Part shown: positions 36,381 through 44,937 of the stretch, one piece after another
Position numbering within the stretch: position 1 is the stretch's first letter
Layout of the letters: every line of letters begins with the position of its first letter
Assembly: GCF_000225505.1 (NCBI RefSeq)
Contig: NZ_BACI01000120.1
Location: forward strand, 124,001 to 188,000
Source: Gordonia alkanivorans NBRC 16433
Lineage (GTDB): Bacteria > Actinomycetota > Actinomycetes > Mycobacteriales > Mycobacteriaceae
DNA: 64,000 bases
Direction of reading: 5' to 3'
Position numbers and translations under genes: made by a program
The notes under the pieces: generated by a model
Told to the model about the DNA's origin: nothing
Databases searched by the model: none
What the model saw: the letters and a program-made list of their open reading frames with translations, nothing else

Positions 36381-39300
36381 ATGGCGAAACACCACGTGAA
36401 CTGGAACGATGTGCCGCGCGAACCGCGGCCGGGGACACCCGGTGCGGTGCCTCCCCAGCGTCCGGATCGCGCAGCACCCCGCCGGATCCCGCCCGGCTCC
36501 GGCCCCGTGCCGCCACCACCGCGGCCCGGCCGGCCGGTCCCGCCGCCTCCTGCTCCCGGCGCCCGGCATGCCCAGGGACCCGTCGCCGGCGGTCTCCGAG
36601 TCGACGCCCCGCCGGCCCGGCCCGGCCGTCTGGACGCGGCCGGCTACCACGAACGACACAGCGGTGAGACCGACGCCGTCAACACCGGGTCGTCGAAGAC
36701 GGTGACCGCCGGCGACGACTCGTCGTCGACCGGTCTGGCGCGCGACTCCGACTCGAGCATCCTGCGGACCAGTGGCTCGATCGCCATCGCGACCCTCTTC
36801 AGTCGCATCACCGGCTTCCTGCGCACCGTTCTGATCCTGGCGATGCTCGGTTCGGGCATCGCCTCGGCGTTCCAGGCCGCCGACGTGCTGCCGAACATGA
36901 TCGCCGAGGTCGTGCTGGGCGCCGTGCTCACGGCCATCGTCATCCCGCTCCTCGCGCGCGCGGAGGCCGAAGACGAAGACGGTGGTCAGGGGTTCCTCAA
37001 CCGCATCTTCACGATCACCGTGGTGGTGCTCGGCTCGGCGACGGTCCTGGCCGTCATCGCGGCGCCACTGCTGACCTACCTGAATCTCGGTGACGGACAG
37101 GTCAACCGGGACCTGTCCACCCACCTCGCGTACCTGTTGCTGCCGGAGATCCTGTTCTACGGGCTCTCCGCACTATTCATCGCCGTGCTCAACCTGCGCG
37201 GCCTGTTCAAACCGGGCGCTTGGGCTCCGGTGCTGAACAACGTCGTCCAGATCACGACCCTCGTGCTGTACGCCCTGGTGCCCGGCGAGATCACTCTCAA
37301 CCCGGTCCGGATGAGCGATCCGAAGCTGCTCGTCCTGGGTATCGGCTGCACTCTCGGCGTGGTGCTGCAGGCCATGGTCCTGGTGCCGTTCCTGCGTAAG
37401 GCCGGGGTGCATCTGAAGCTGGAATGGGGCATCGACGCCCGGCTGCGCCAGTTCGGCAACATGGCGCTGGCGATCGTCGCCTACGTCGCCCTGCTGCAGG
37501 TCGGTCTCATCGCGACGTACCGGATCGCCGCCTCCGCCGAGGAGTCCGGCGTCAGCATCTACTTCACCCACTGGCAGTTGCTGCAGCTGCCCTACGGCGT
37601 GCTCGGCGTGACCATCCTGACCGCGATCATGCCGCGACTGTCGCGCAACGCGGCCGCCGACGACACGAAAGCCGTGGTCGACGATCTGTCGCTGGCCACC
37701 CGACTGACGATGGTCGCGCTGGTTCCCGTCGTGGCGTTCATGACCTTCTTCGGGCCGGCCATCGCCATCGCGGTGTTCAACTTCGGCCGGTTCGACGCCG
37801 CCGACGCCTCCCAGCTGGGTTCAGTGCTCGCCTGGGGTGCGTTCACGCTGATCCCGTACTCGATGACACTCGTCCAGCTACGCGTCTTCTACGCCCGTGA
37901 GGACGCCTGGACCCCGACCTTCATCGCGCTCGGCATCACCGTGGTCAAGGTGACGTCGTCGTACATGGGCCCCGTCCTGTTCGACGACCCGTCGAACGTC
38001 GTGCGGTGGCTCGCCCTGTCCAATGGGCTGGGCTACCTGGTCGGCGCCATCGTCGGCCACTATCTGCTCCGCAGCCGCCTGCGCGGCGCACGACTGACGA
38101 ACGTCGCCCGCACCACGCTGGTGACCTTCGCGGTCTCCCTCAGCGTCTCGGCGGTCGTGTGGGCAGTCGCCAAGATGTCCGGCCTCGATCACATGATCGG
38201 CTGGCTCGGCAAGGTCGGCTCGGTGCTCTACCTCGTCCTCACTGCGGTCGTCGTGCTGTCGGTGACCTACGCGGGTCTGGCCGCCGCGCGGGTGCCGGAC
38301 GTGGTCGCGATCGGCAACTCGGTGCGTCGTCTCCTCGGCCGGTTCATCCCGGCCCTCGCGCCGCCCGCAGAGCCCGAACGCGAACAGTCCCCGGCGATCA
38401 CAGTTCAGTTTCCGCGCGTCTCTGCCGACGAATCGCTCCCGTACTCTGGTCAGGTACAAGTGCTGCGCCGTTTCGACAGGGGTACCGCGACGTGGCAGTC
38501 CTACTCTGTGCACTCCGGCGGCGCGATCGGCGCCGGCCGGGATGTACGTCCCATCCCAGAGCGTGCACCGGTTCCGCGCGACATCAGATACCGGAGGAAA
38601 GGAGTCCGTCGCGTGAGTGACAGCGAGATCGACACGACTGCGCCCACCGGGTCGCCCGTCGAATCCGGTCCCGGCGAATCCCATTCCGCCGAATCCCATT
38701 CCGCCGAATCCCATTCCGCCGAACCCCATTCCGCCGGACCCCAGACTCCCTCCACACCCGCTCACGCCCCGACCCCGGATGCGGCGGCTGCTGCCCCCGC
38801 TCCGGAGGTCGCCCGTCGACGCGGCCCGCGCCTGATCCCGGGTGCGGCGGTCGCCGGCGGCCGATACCGACTCCTCGAACAGCACGGCGGCACCCGCGGT
38901 CTGCAGTTCTGGCGCGCCCAGGACATCAACCTCGACCGCGAGGTGGCACTGACCTTCGTCGACGCGGACCAGCTCGCCCCGCCGCTCGAGCGCGGACAGG
39001 CGATCAAGGCGACCGACCAGGGACCCCAGGCGGTCCTCTCGCGGACCCTGCGCCTCGGACAGATCACCTCCGACGGCGTGGCCCGGGTGCTCGACGTCGT
39101 GCGCGGCTCCTCCGGCGGCATCGTGGTCGCCGAGTGGGTGCCCGGCTCGTCGCTCGCCGACGTCGCCCGGTCCGAGCCGTCCCCGATCGGTGCCGCTCGT
39201 GCCGTGCGCTCGCTGGCCGCGGCCGCCGAGATCGCCCACCGTTCGGGCGGCGCACTGTCGATCGACCATCCCGACCGCATCCGGATCAGCCACGACGGCA

Positions 39301-40370
39301 ACGCGGTTCTCGCCTTCCCGGGCACACTCGCCGGAGACGACAAGGCCTCCGACGTGCGCGGACTCGGCGCGGTGCTCTACGCCCTCCTGCTCAACCGGTG
39401 GACCCTCGATCCCGAGAACGGCTCGCGACTCGTCACCACCGAGGACGTCACCGAACCGATCGGCGGAATCCCGGTGGCCGCACCGGGTGAGAACGGTCAG
39501 CCGCTTGAACCGAGGGCGGCCAAGCCCGACATCCCGTTCGAGATCTCGGCCGTCGCAGCGCGTGCGCTCGACGGCACCCGCGGGATCCGGACCGCGGCGA
39601 CGGTCCAGCATGTCCTCGACCAGGCAACGGTCGTTGACCTCAACACCGACATGCTGCCCGCCATCACCGACGCCGACGCGCCGCCGCCGGTCTCGGTGGC
39701 GCCGCGGGTCGGCAGCGCCGAGCACAAGCCGGGACGCAAGAACCTGGCACTGCTGATCGGCGCAGGCCTGCTCGCGATCTTCGTGGTCATCGCGCTGATC
39801 GTCGGAGCCACCAACGTCTTCGGGAGCGGTGACGGCTCGAGTGACATCGACTCGATCCTGACCACCACCGAGCCGGCACCGCCGGGCGAACCGGCCCCCG
39901 GGGCGAATGCACCCACCGAGGCCCCGCCGGCGCAGGACATCGCGCTCCGGTCGGTGACCGTGGCCGACTTCTCGTCGCAGCCGCCGGACAACTCGGCCAA
40001 TGTCGGCAATGTGATCACCGGTGCCGCGCCGCCGTGGCAGACCGACAACTATCGGGGCCGTCCCGAGTTCGGCGGTCTGAAGCCGGGCCTGGGGCTGATG
40101 TTCGACCTCGGGGACGAGCGCGCCGTGAAGTCGGTGACCATCGAGACCCCGACCCCGGGTTTCGACGTCGAGATCCGCACCTCGCCGAACGCGAAGCCCG
40201 CCTTCGCCCGGACCACCCCGGTGGCCGCGGGTCGTGTCGATCAGAACACCACGACCATCCGGATCGCGTCTCCGCAAGCCAGCCGCTACGTGATGGTGTG
40301 GATCACCACGCTGCCACCTGCGGCGGGCGGCTACCAGGCCGAGGTCGGCCGCGTCACGATGGCGGGCTGA
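36381..40370 (+). CDS. murJ: Lipid II flippase MurJ fused to a pseudokinase and extracellular domain
   Basis: A 1329-residue protein. Residues 1-130 are proline-rich and cytosolic. The MATE/MVF-type membrane core (about 132-640, fourteen helices) carries lipid II across the membrane for peptidoglycan synthesis. A variable linker includes four copies of the pentapeptide ESHSA/EPHSA (766-785). A kinase-like domain at about 827-1085 lacks the beta-3 lysine (VALTF), the HRD loop and the DFG motif. It is therefore a pseudokinase, as in M. tuberculosis MviN (Rv3910). One helix at about 1121-1145 and an extracellular C-terminal domain follow. In mycobacteria PknB phosphorylates the pseudokinase, which then binds FhaA; the same is likely here. 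Confidence 0.93.
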   Translation: MAKHHVNWNDVPREPRPGTPGAVPPQRPDRAAPRRIPPGSGPVPPPPRPGRPVPPPPAPGARHAQGPVAGGLRVDAPPARPGRLDAAGYHERHSGETDAVNTGSSKTVTAGDDSSSTGLARDSDSSILRTSGSIAIATLFSRITGFLRTVLILAMLGSGIASAFQAADVLPNMIAEVVLGAVLTAIVIPLLARAEAEDEDGGQGFLNRIFTITVVVLGSATVLAVIAAPLLTYLNLGDGQVNRDLSTHLAYLLLPEILFYGLSALFIAVLNLRGLFKPGAWAPVLNNVVQITTLVLYALVPGEITLNPVRMSDPKLLVLGIGCTLGVVLQAMVLVPFLRKAGVHLKLEWGIDARLRQFGNMALAIVAYVALLQVGLIATYRIAASAEESGVSIYFTHWQLLQLPYGVLGVTILTAIMPRLSRNAAADDTKAVVDDLSLATRLTMVALVPVVAFMTFFGPAIAIAVFNFGRFDAADASQLGSVLAWGAFTLIPYSMTLVQLRVFYAREDAWTPTFIALGITVVKVTSSYMGPVLFDDPSNVVRWLALSNGLGYLVGAIVGHYLLRSRLRGARLTNVARTTLVTFAVSLSVSAVVWAVAKMSGLDHMIGWLGKVGSVLYLVLTAVVVLSVTYAGLAAARVPDVVAIGNSVRRLLGRFIPALAPPAEPEREQSPAITVQFPRVSADESLPYSGQVQVLRRFDRGTATWQSYSVHSGGAIGAGRDVRPIPERAPVPRDIRYRRKGVRRVSDSEIDTTAPTGSPVESGPGESHSAESHSAESHSAEPHSAGPQTPSTPAHAPTPDAAAAAPAPEVARRRGPRLIPGAAVAGGRYRLLEQHGGTRGLQFWRAQDINLDREVALTFVDADQLAPPLERGQAIKATDQGPQAVLSRTLRLGQITSDGVARVLDVVRGSSGGIVVAEWVPGSSLADVARSEPSPIGAARAVRSLAAAAEIAHRSGGALSIDHPDRIRISHDGNAVLAFPGTLAGDDKASDVRGLGAVLYALLLNRWTLDPENGSRLVTTEDVTEPIGGIPVAAPGENGQPLEPRAAKPDIPFEISAVAARALDGTRGIRTAATVQHVLDQATVVDLNTDMLPAITDADAPPPVSVAPRVGSAEHKPGRKNLALLIGAGLLAIFVVIALIVGATNVFGSGDGSSDIDSILTTTEPAPPGEPAPGANAPTEAPPAQDIALRSVTVADFSSQPPDNSANVGNVITGAAPPWQTDNYRGRPEFGGLKPGLGLMFDLGDERAVKSVTIETPTPGFDVEIRTSPNAKPAFARTTPVAAGRVDQNTTTIRIASPQASRYVMVWITTLPPAAGGYQAEVGRVTMAG
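38676..38735 (+). repeat. 15-bp tandem repeat inside murJ (4 copies)
   Basis: Four consecutive copies of GAATCCCATTCCGCC (the last with one change) encode Glu-Ser/Pro-His-Ser-Ala repeats in the linker between the flippase core and the pseudokinase. Copy number could vary without a frameshift. Confidence 0.9.
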
Positions 40371-40514
40371 CCGACTCGTTCGTGGCCGACCAGCATCCAA
40401 GAGCTCATCGGACGCGCTGAGGATGCAGACCTGGCTGCGGCCCGCGCGCCAGACCTGCGTCGATGACGATGCGGCCGATCGCGACAACTCATTACGGTGT
40501 GCCGCGGGTGGGTC

Positions 40515-40520
40515 TACTGT
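40515..40520 (+). promoter_or_regulatory. -10 element of the potassium transporter gene (leaderless)
   Basis: TACTGT lies eight bases before the GTG at 40529. The upstream gap from murJ (40371-40528) holds nothing else I recognise. Confidence 0.4.
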
Positions 40521-40528
40521 GAGCGGTC

Positions 40529-41920
40529 GTGACTGCCCTTTTCCGTGTACACCCCTGGGGGATTGTTCGGCGTGCCGCGGCTCGCGCAGTGTTGACCCCG
40601 GCTCGCGTGGTTGCGTTGGGATTCGCGGCCGCCATCGCGGCGGGGACGATGCTGTTGATGCTGCCTGTCTCCACGCGTACCGGAGCAGGTGCGAGCCTGG
40701 TAGACGCACTGTTCACCTCTACATCGGCGACGTGCCTGACCGGACTCATCGTCACCGACACACCGGTGTACTGGTCCGGGTTCGGGCAAGGCGTGATTCT
40801 TGCGCTGATCCAAGTCGGCGGTCTGGGAATCATGACGATGGCCTCGTTGGTCGGGTTGTTGCTGGCGAACCGAATCGGCCTCAAAGCCAGACTCAACACC
40901 GCCGCCGAAGCTCGCGCATCGGGGCTGGGCGACGTTCGCTCCGTCGTCATCGGAGTGGTGCGGGTCAGCCTCTTGTTCGAGGCCGTCATCGCTGCGGCGC
41001 TGACAGCCCGGTTCGCCCTCGGCTACGACCACACCCCTCTACGCGCACTGTGGCTTGGTGTGTTCCACTCGATCTCAGCGTTCAACAACGCTGGGTTCGC
41101 TCTGTACAGCGACAACATGATCGGTTTCGCTGAGGACCCGTGGATCTGTCTGCCGTTGATGATCGCGGTCATCGCCGGCGGATTGGGCTTCCCCGTCCTG
41201 TTCGAGATCGGACGCCGAGTCCGCAAGAACCGCTCAAACTACGTCTCACGCAGGTGGAGCCTGCACACCCGCCTGACCACTGTGATGACCGCGATCCTGC
41301 TGGCGGTGGGTTTCGGATCGGTGCTGGCATTGGAGTGGTTCGGCACCTTGCAACACCACGGCCTCGGTTCAAAGTTGCTCATCGCTGCTTTCCAGGGAGT
41401 GATGCCACGCACTGCCGGATTCAACAGCGTGGACTATGCGCAGATGGACGACGCGACCCTGTTGATCACAGATGTGCTGATGTTCATCGGCGGCGGCAGT
41501 GGCGGCACCGCAGGCGGAATCAAGGTGACCACCTTCGCGGTGCTGCTCGTCGTCATCATCGCCGAAGTCCGAGGAGAGAAATCAGTAACGGTGTTCGACC
41601 GACGTATCGATCCGCGCCTTCAGCGTCAGGCCCTCACGGTCGCAGCCATCGGCATTGCCCTCGTGGTCGTACCGACCGTGCTGCTTCTTGCCGGGACCAC
41701 CTTCGACCTCAACGCCTTACTGTTCGAGGTCACATCGGCCTTCGCGACCGTCGGGCTGTCGACCGGGATCACCGCCGCACTTCCGCTCTGGGGACAACTG
41801 TTGCTGATCGTGCTGATGTATCTCGGCCGGATCGGACCCATCACCCTCGTAAGTGCTCTCGCAGCGCGCCAGCGAAGTCGGCGCTACGAACTACCCACAG
41901 AAAGGCCCTTCATTGGCTAG
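40529..41920 (+). CDS. TrkH/KtrB-family potassium uptake channel subunit
   Basis: A 463-residue membrane protein with the four-fold pore architecture of TrkH/KtrB. Selectivity-filter-like loops occur near STSATCLTGLIVTDT, ISAFNNAGFALYS, PRTAGFNSVDYAQM and FATVGLSTGITAALPLW. It should move potassium (with sodium for Ktr systems) into the cell together with the regulatory subunit encoded next. That start overlaps this stop. At about 460 residues it is closer to KtrB than to TrkH. Base composition looks slightly lower in GC than the conserved flanks, consistent with its accessory position between murJ and sigM. Confidence 0.9.
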   Translation: MTALFRVHPWGIVRRAAARAVLTPARVVALGFAAAIAAGTMLLMLPVSTRTGAGASLVDALFTSTSATCLTGLIVTDTPVYWSGFGQGVILALIQVGGLGIMTMASLVGLLLANRIGLKARLNTAAEARASGLGDVRSVVIGVVRVSLLFEAVIAAALTARFALGYDHTPLRALWLGVFHSISAFNNAGFALYSDNMIGFAEDPWICLPLMIAVIAGGLGFPVLFEIGRRVRKNRSNYVSRRWSLHTRLTTVMTAILLAVGFGSVLALEWFGTLQHHGLGSKLLIAAFQGVMPRTAGFNSVDYAQMDDATLLITDVLMFIGGGSGGTAGGIKVTTFAVLLVVIIAEVRGEKSVTVFDRRIDPRLQRQALTVAAIGIALVVVPTVLLLAGTTFDLNALLFEVTSAFATVGLSTGITAALPLWGQLLLIVLMYLGRIGPITLVSALAARQRSRRYELPTERPFIG

Positions 41921-42578
41921 GCAAACACCCTCCGACGTCGTGGTGGTACTCGGACTCGGACGCTTCGGCAAGTCGTTGGCCCTCGAACTGATGAACCAAG
42001 GCACTGAAGTACTCGGCCTCGACGCCAGCGAGGCGGTGGTGCAAAAGCTCGCACACCGCCTCACCCACGCCGCCGTGGTCGACACCACCGACGAGGAATC
42101 GTTACGGCAACTCTCCGTCGACGAATACGACCGCGCCGTGGTCGGAATCGGCTCCGACCTCGAAGCGAGCCTGCTCACCGCTTCCGCCCTGATCAATCTG
42201 AACGTCCCCAACATCTGGGCCAAAGCGATCAGCCACTCCCACGCCAAGATCCTCACCCAAATCGGGGTCCACCACGTGGTGCGACCCGAACACGACATGG
42301 GTAAACGGGTCGCCCACGTTGTCCGTGGTCGCATGATCGACTACATCGAATTCGACGACGGCTTCGCGATGGTGAAAACGTCCCCGCCACCCTTCACTCT
42401 CGGCCGCCCGCTCGCCGAAACCACCATCCGTTCAAAGTTCGGTGTCACCGTGGTCGCAATCAAACGTCCCGGCGAAGGATTCACCTACGCCACCGCCGAC
42501 ACCATCCTCTCCCCCGGTGACACCATCATCGTCTCTGGAAAGGTCCGCGATGCCGAACGATTCGCGGAACAGACCTGA
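41913..42578 (+). CDS. KtrA/TrkA-type potassium channel regulatory subunit
   Basis: A 221-residue protein with an RCK_N Rossmann domain (VVVVLGLGRFGKSLALELMNQG at about residues 9-30, then LGLDASEAVVQ) and an RCK_C domain (about 135-221). It binds nucleotides such as ATP/ADP or NAD(H) and gates the channel encoded just upstream. The TTG at 41913 is chosen as start because an AAAGG sequence lies eight bases before it and it overlaps the upstream stop. Earlier in-frame codons fall deep inside the channel gene. Confidence 0.88.
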   Translation: MARQTPSDVVVVLGLGRFGKSLALELMNQGTEVLGLDASEAVVQKLAHRLTHAAVVDTTDEESLRQLSVDEYDRAVVGIGSDLEASLLTASALINLNVPNIWAKAISHSHAKILTQIGVHHVVRPEHDMGKRVAHVVRGRMIDYIEFDDGFAMVKTSPPPFTLGRPLAETTIRSKFGVTVVAIKRPGEGFTYATADTILSPGDTIIVSGKVRDAERFAEQT

Positions 42579-42808
42579 AATGCCTGTGAGCGACGGAGAC
42601 CCACACCCTCACCGCCAGCGGCCACAGCACCGATCTCCGCGACCAGTCCCTCTGGGGAACCTTACAAAAGCCACGATCACCTGCGTTGATTGTCGACCCG
42701 TTTCACCGTTGATTCTCAGCTTGAGCACCCACAGCGAGCCCTGGCCGGCTGTTGGTCGGTCCGCCCGCACACGCTGATGTCAAGGCCCTCGGCAGCACCG
42801 AGACGTGA
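42579..42808. other. Intergenic spacer without recognised features
   Basis: This 230-base gap separates the convergent potassium-subunit and desaturase genes. No convincing frame, hairpin or repeat was found in it. Confidence 0.5.
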
Positions 42809-43738
42809 TCAGGTCGGGCGCTCCGACACCGCCGGTTCAGGATCGCGTCCGCTGATGCTCGGCGTCCACCCGGGTGGTCCGAAGATGTAACCGAGGCGTG
42901 CTCGCCAGCTCGACGTCGACTTCACGTCACGGGCGATCGCCACGTACTCGTGCGTCTCGAGCCGCCAGATGTTGTACGTGTCGACCGGTTTGGTGAGGCC
43001 ATAGCGCGGGCGTCGTACCTCCGGTGTGAACGACCCGAACATCCGGTCCCAGATGATGAAGACGCCACCGTAGTTGCGGTCGAGATACTCGGGATCGCGC
43101 CCGTGATGGACGCGATGGTGCGACGGGGTGTTGAACACGTACTCGAACGGTCGCCACATCCTGTCGATGTGCTCGGTGTGAATCCAGAACTGGTAGATGA
43201 GGTTCAGCGAGTACGCGAAGAAGACGAGAGCCGGCGGCACGCCGAGCAGGGGGAGCGGTAGCCACATCACGATCGCCGCGCTGATGTTCCACTTCTGGCG
43301 CAGCGCGGTCGCGAAGTTGAAGTACTCGCTGGAGTGATGGGCCTGGTGGGTCGCCCACACGATGCGCACGCGGTGCGACACCCGATGCACCCAGTAGTAG
43401 ATGAAGTCCACCGCCACGAAGGCGATGACCCACGAGTACCACTGGTCCATCGGCAGATGCCACGGAGCGACATAAGTGAACAGGGCGGTGTAGGCCAGCA
43501 GCCCGAGAAGTTTCCAGAACGCGCTGGTGCCGATGGAGACGAGCCCCATGAGGACACTCGCGCGCGCGTCCCGCGTCTCATACGCGCCCGGCAGCGGTCC
43601 GCCCTCGCCGTCGAGGCCGTCCTCGAGGTCGTGTTCGAGCTTGGCCGCGGCGAACCATTCGATCGCCAGCATCGTCACGAAGAACGGGATCGCGAGAACC
43701 GTCGGCTCGCGCATCGGTTCCGGTAAGAACTCCAACAC
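42809..43738 (-). CDS. Sterol desaturase/fatty acid hydroxylase-family protein
   Basis: A 309-residue membrane di-iron oxygenase. The eight-histidine signature is present: HRVSHRVRIVWATHQAHHSS and, near residue 220, HHRVHHGRD. Further iron-site histidines lie in the WIHTEHID block. Four hydrophobic segments surround these clusters. The C-terminal GGVFIIWDRMFGSF block is typical of the family. Members hydroxylate or desaturate sterols, fatty acids or alkylglycerols, and the substrate is not readable. A divergent TetR gene and two identical-type operators between them imply substrate-responsive control. The GTG start follows a GAAGGGG ribosome-binding site. Confidence 0.88.
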   Translation of the reverse strand: MLEFLPEPMREPTVLAIPFFVTMLAIEWFAAAKLEHDLEDGLDGEGGPLPGAYETRDARASVLMGLVSIGTSAFWKLLGLLAYTALFTYVAPWHLPMDQWYSWVIAFVAVDFIYYWVHRVSHRVRIVWATHQAHHSSEYFNFATALRQKWNISAAIVMWLPLPLLGVPPALVFFAYSLNLIYQFWIHTEHIDRMWRPFEYVFNTPSHHRVHHGRDPEYLDRNYGGVFIIWDRMFGSFTPEVRRPRYGLTKPVDTYNIWRLETHEYVAIARDVKSTSSWRARLGYIFGPPGWTPSISGRDPEPAVSERPT

Positions 43739-43760
43739 GGTGTACCCCTTCGCCCACCAT

Positions 43761-43780
43761 CTGACACGTCAGCATGTCAG
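43761..43780. promoter_or_regulatory. Operator 1, CTGACA-N8-TGTCAG
   Basis: A perfect 6-bp inverted repeat with an 8-base spacer, 22 bases upstream of the desaturase start codon. It matches the core of operator 2. Confidence 0.6.
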
Positions 43781-43784
43781 TTTG

Positions 43785-43810
43785 CTTCTGACAAGGTAAC
43801 GTGTCAGAAG
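43785..43810. promoter_or_regulatory. Operator 2, CTTCTGACA-N8-TGTCAGAAG
   Basis: A perfect 9-bp inverted repeat with the same CTGACA-N8-TGTCAG core as operator 1. The two centres are 27 bp apart. It lies 39 bases before the TetR start codon. Confidence 0.65.
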
Positions 43811-43849
43811 TGAAGCTGTAAAGGACCTGGTGGTGAAGAAGGAGGAGCG

Positions 43850-44656
43850 GTGTCGGTCTCGTCATCGACGGCCGGTCGCCGCTACGGCGGGGCCGATCCC
43901 GAGGAGCGCCGCGCCCGACGCCGCGCCGCGCTGATCGAGGCCGGACTCGAGATCTTCGGAACCCACGGCTACGCCACGGCATCGGTCAAGAACATCTGCG
44001 CTCTTGCCGGCCTGACCCAGCGCTACTTCTACGAGTCCTTCGGCGACCGCGCCGAGCTGCTCGAAGCGGTCTACCTCGACTCCGTCGACTTCGTCCGGTC
44101 GGCAACCGTAGCCGCCGCGGCGGAGTTTCTCACCCCGGGACCGGAAGACCGAACCACCGCCATCCGATCGGACCCCGATCGTTCGGACAGCGAGTACGGG
44201 ACTTCTTCTCCGGAGATGAAAGGCATTGCCGCCGAGCATGTTCCGTGGGCAGCGCGGGCCACCCTGGGTGCCTTCATGACGTGCCTGGCGCAGGACCGCC
44301 GGCGTGCCCGCGTGATGCTCGTCGAAGTGGTGGGGGTCTCCGGGAAGCTCGAGCGGGTCCGCATGCACGCCATCCACGGATGGGCTGAGCTGATACTGAA
44401 CCTGGCCCGCGGGACGATGACGCCTTCACGCGGGCAGCGTTTGACCTCCGTCGCCCTGGTCGGTGCCGTCACGCAGCTGCTCGTCGACTGGTACATCGCG
44501 GGGGAGGAGCCCGGGGAAGAACCGACACCGCCGTCCCACGACCCGCCCGACCGTGACCTCAACAGCGGTGACCTCAACAGCGGCAACGACATCGACGACA
44601 TCCTCGACGTCTCCGTCGACCTGCTCATCGCCTCGCATGCCCGGCTGGTGACCTGA
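43850..44656 (+). CDS. TetR-family regulator of the desaturase gene
   Basis: A 268-residue protein. After a short basic N-terminus, a TetR HTH domain spans about residues 22-68 (EIFGTHGYATASVKNICALAGLTQRYFYESF). The effector domain follows, and the tail is rich in Asp, Asn and Pro, including a short duplicated DLNSG. A GGAGGA ribosome-binding site lies just before the GTG, with unusually short spacing. Divergent placement and two matching palindromes between the genes make it the probable repressor of the desaturase gene and of itself. Confidence 0.85.
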   Translation: MSVSSSTAGRRYGGADPEERRARRRAALIEAGLEIFGTHGYATASVKNICALAGLTQRYFYESFGDRAELLEAVYLDSVDFVRSATVAAAAEFLTPGPEDRTTAIRSDPDRSDSEYGTSSPEMKGIAAEHVPWAARATLGAFMTCLAQDRRRARVMLVEVVGVSGKLERVRMHAIHGWAELILNLARGTMTPSRGQRLTSVALVGAVTQLLVDWYIAGEEPGEEPTPPSHDPPDRDLNSGDLNSGNDIDDILDVSVDLLIASHARLVT

Positions 44657-44937
44657 CCCCCGACCGCTGCGTCGCCTACCGCGACGGCCACTGGCGGCAG
44701 AGTCCGCACCCCGGCCCAATAAGCACTTTTCGGACTGCTCGCGGAAATACTCTTATCTGGCATTCTGGACGCTAATCGTCAATATTCTCTGGTTCCCATC
44801 AAGCATTACATCAATGTGTTTCAAGAATTACAGAGAATCGATTTTCTGATCGGGCACGAATCGAGCCCGATCCAGAGTGTCGAAGAGTACATTCAGCAAC
44901 GTTCGCTGTTGCCGATCAGGCCCCCCGGAGGTGCCAA
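44657..44937 (+). promoter_or_regulatory. AT-rich upstream region of the thiocyanate hydrolase operon
   Basis: This 281-base stretch is markedly richer in A and T than its surroundings and has no convincing gene. It contains a perfect 8-bp inverted repeat, GATCGGGC-N9-GCCCGATC (44850-44874), and a smaller GCAAC/GTTGC dyad near 44895. It ends with a GGAGGTG ribosome-binding site before the GTG at 44938. The dyad could be an operator or an RNA hairpin in the leader. Confidence 0.45.

Noticed and set aside
37878-40709. A 943-codon open frame antisense to murJ
   Set aside because: High-GC genes often leave long antisense frames. This one has shadow-like composition (Arg/Gly/Asp/Val-rich), no domain and no ribosome-binding site, while the plus strand encodes an obvious MurJ.
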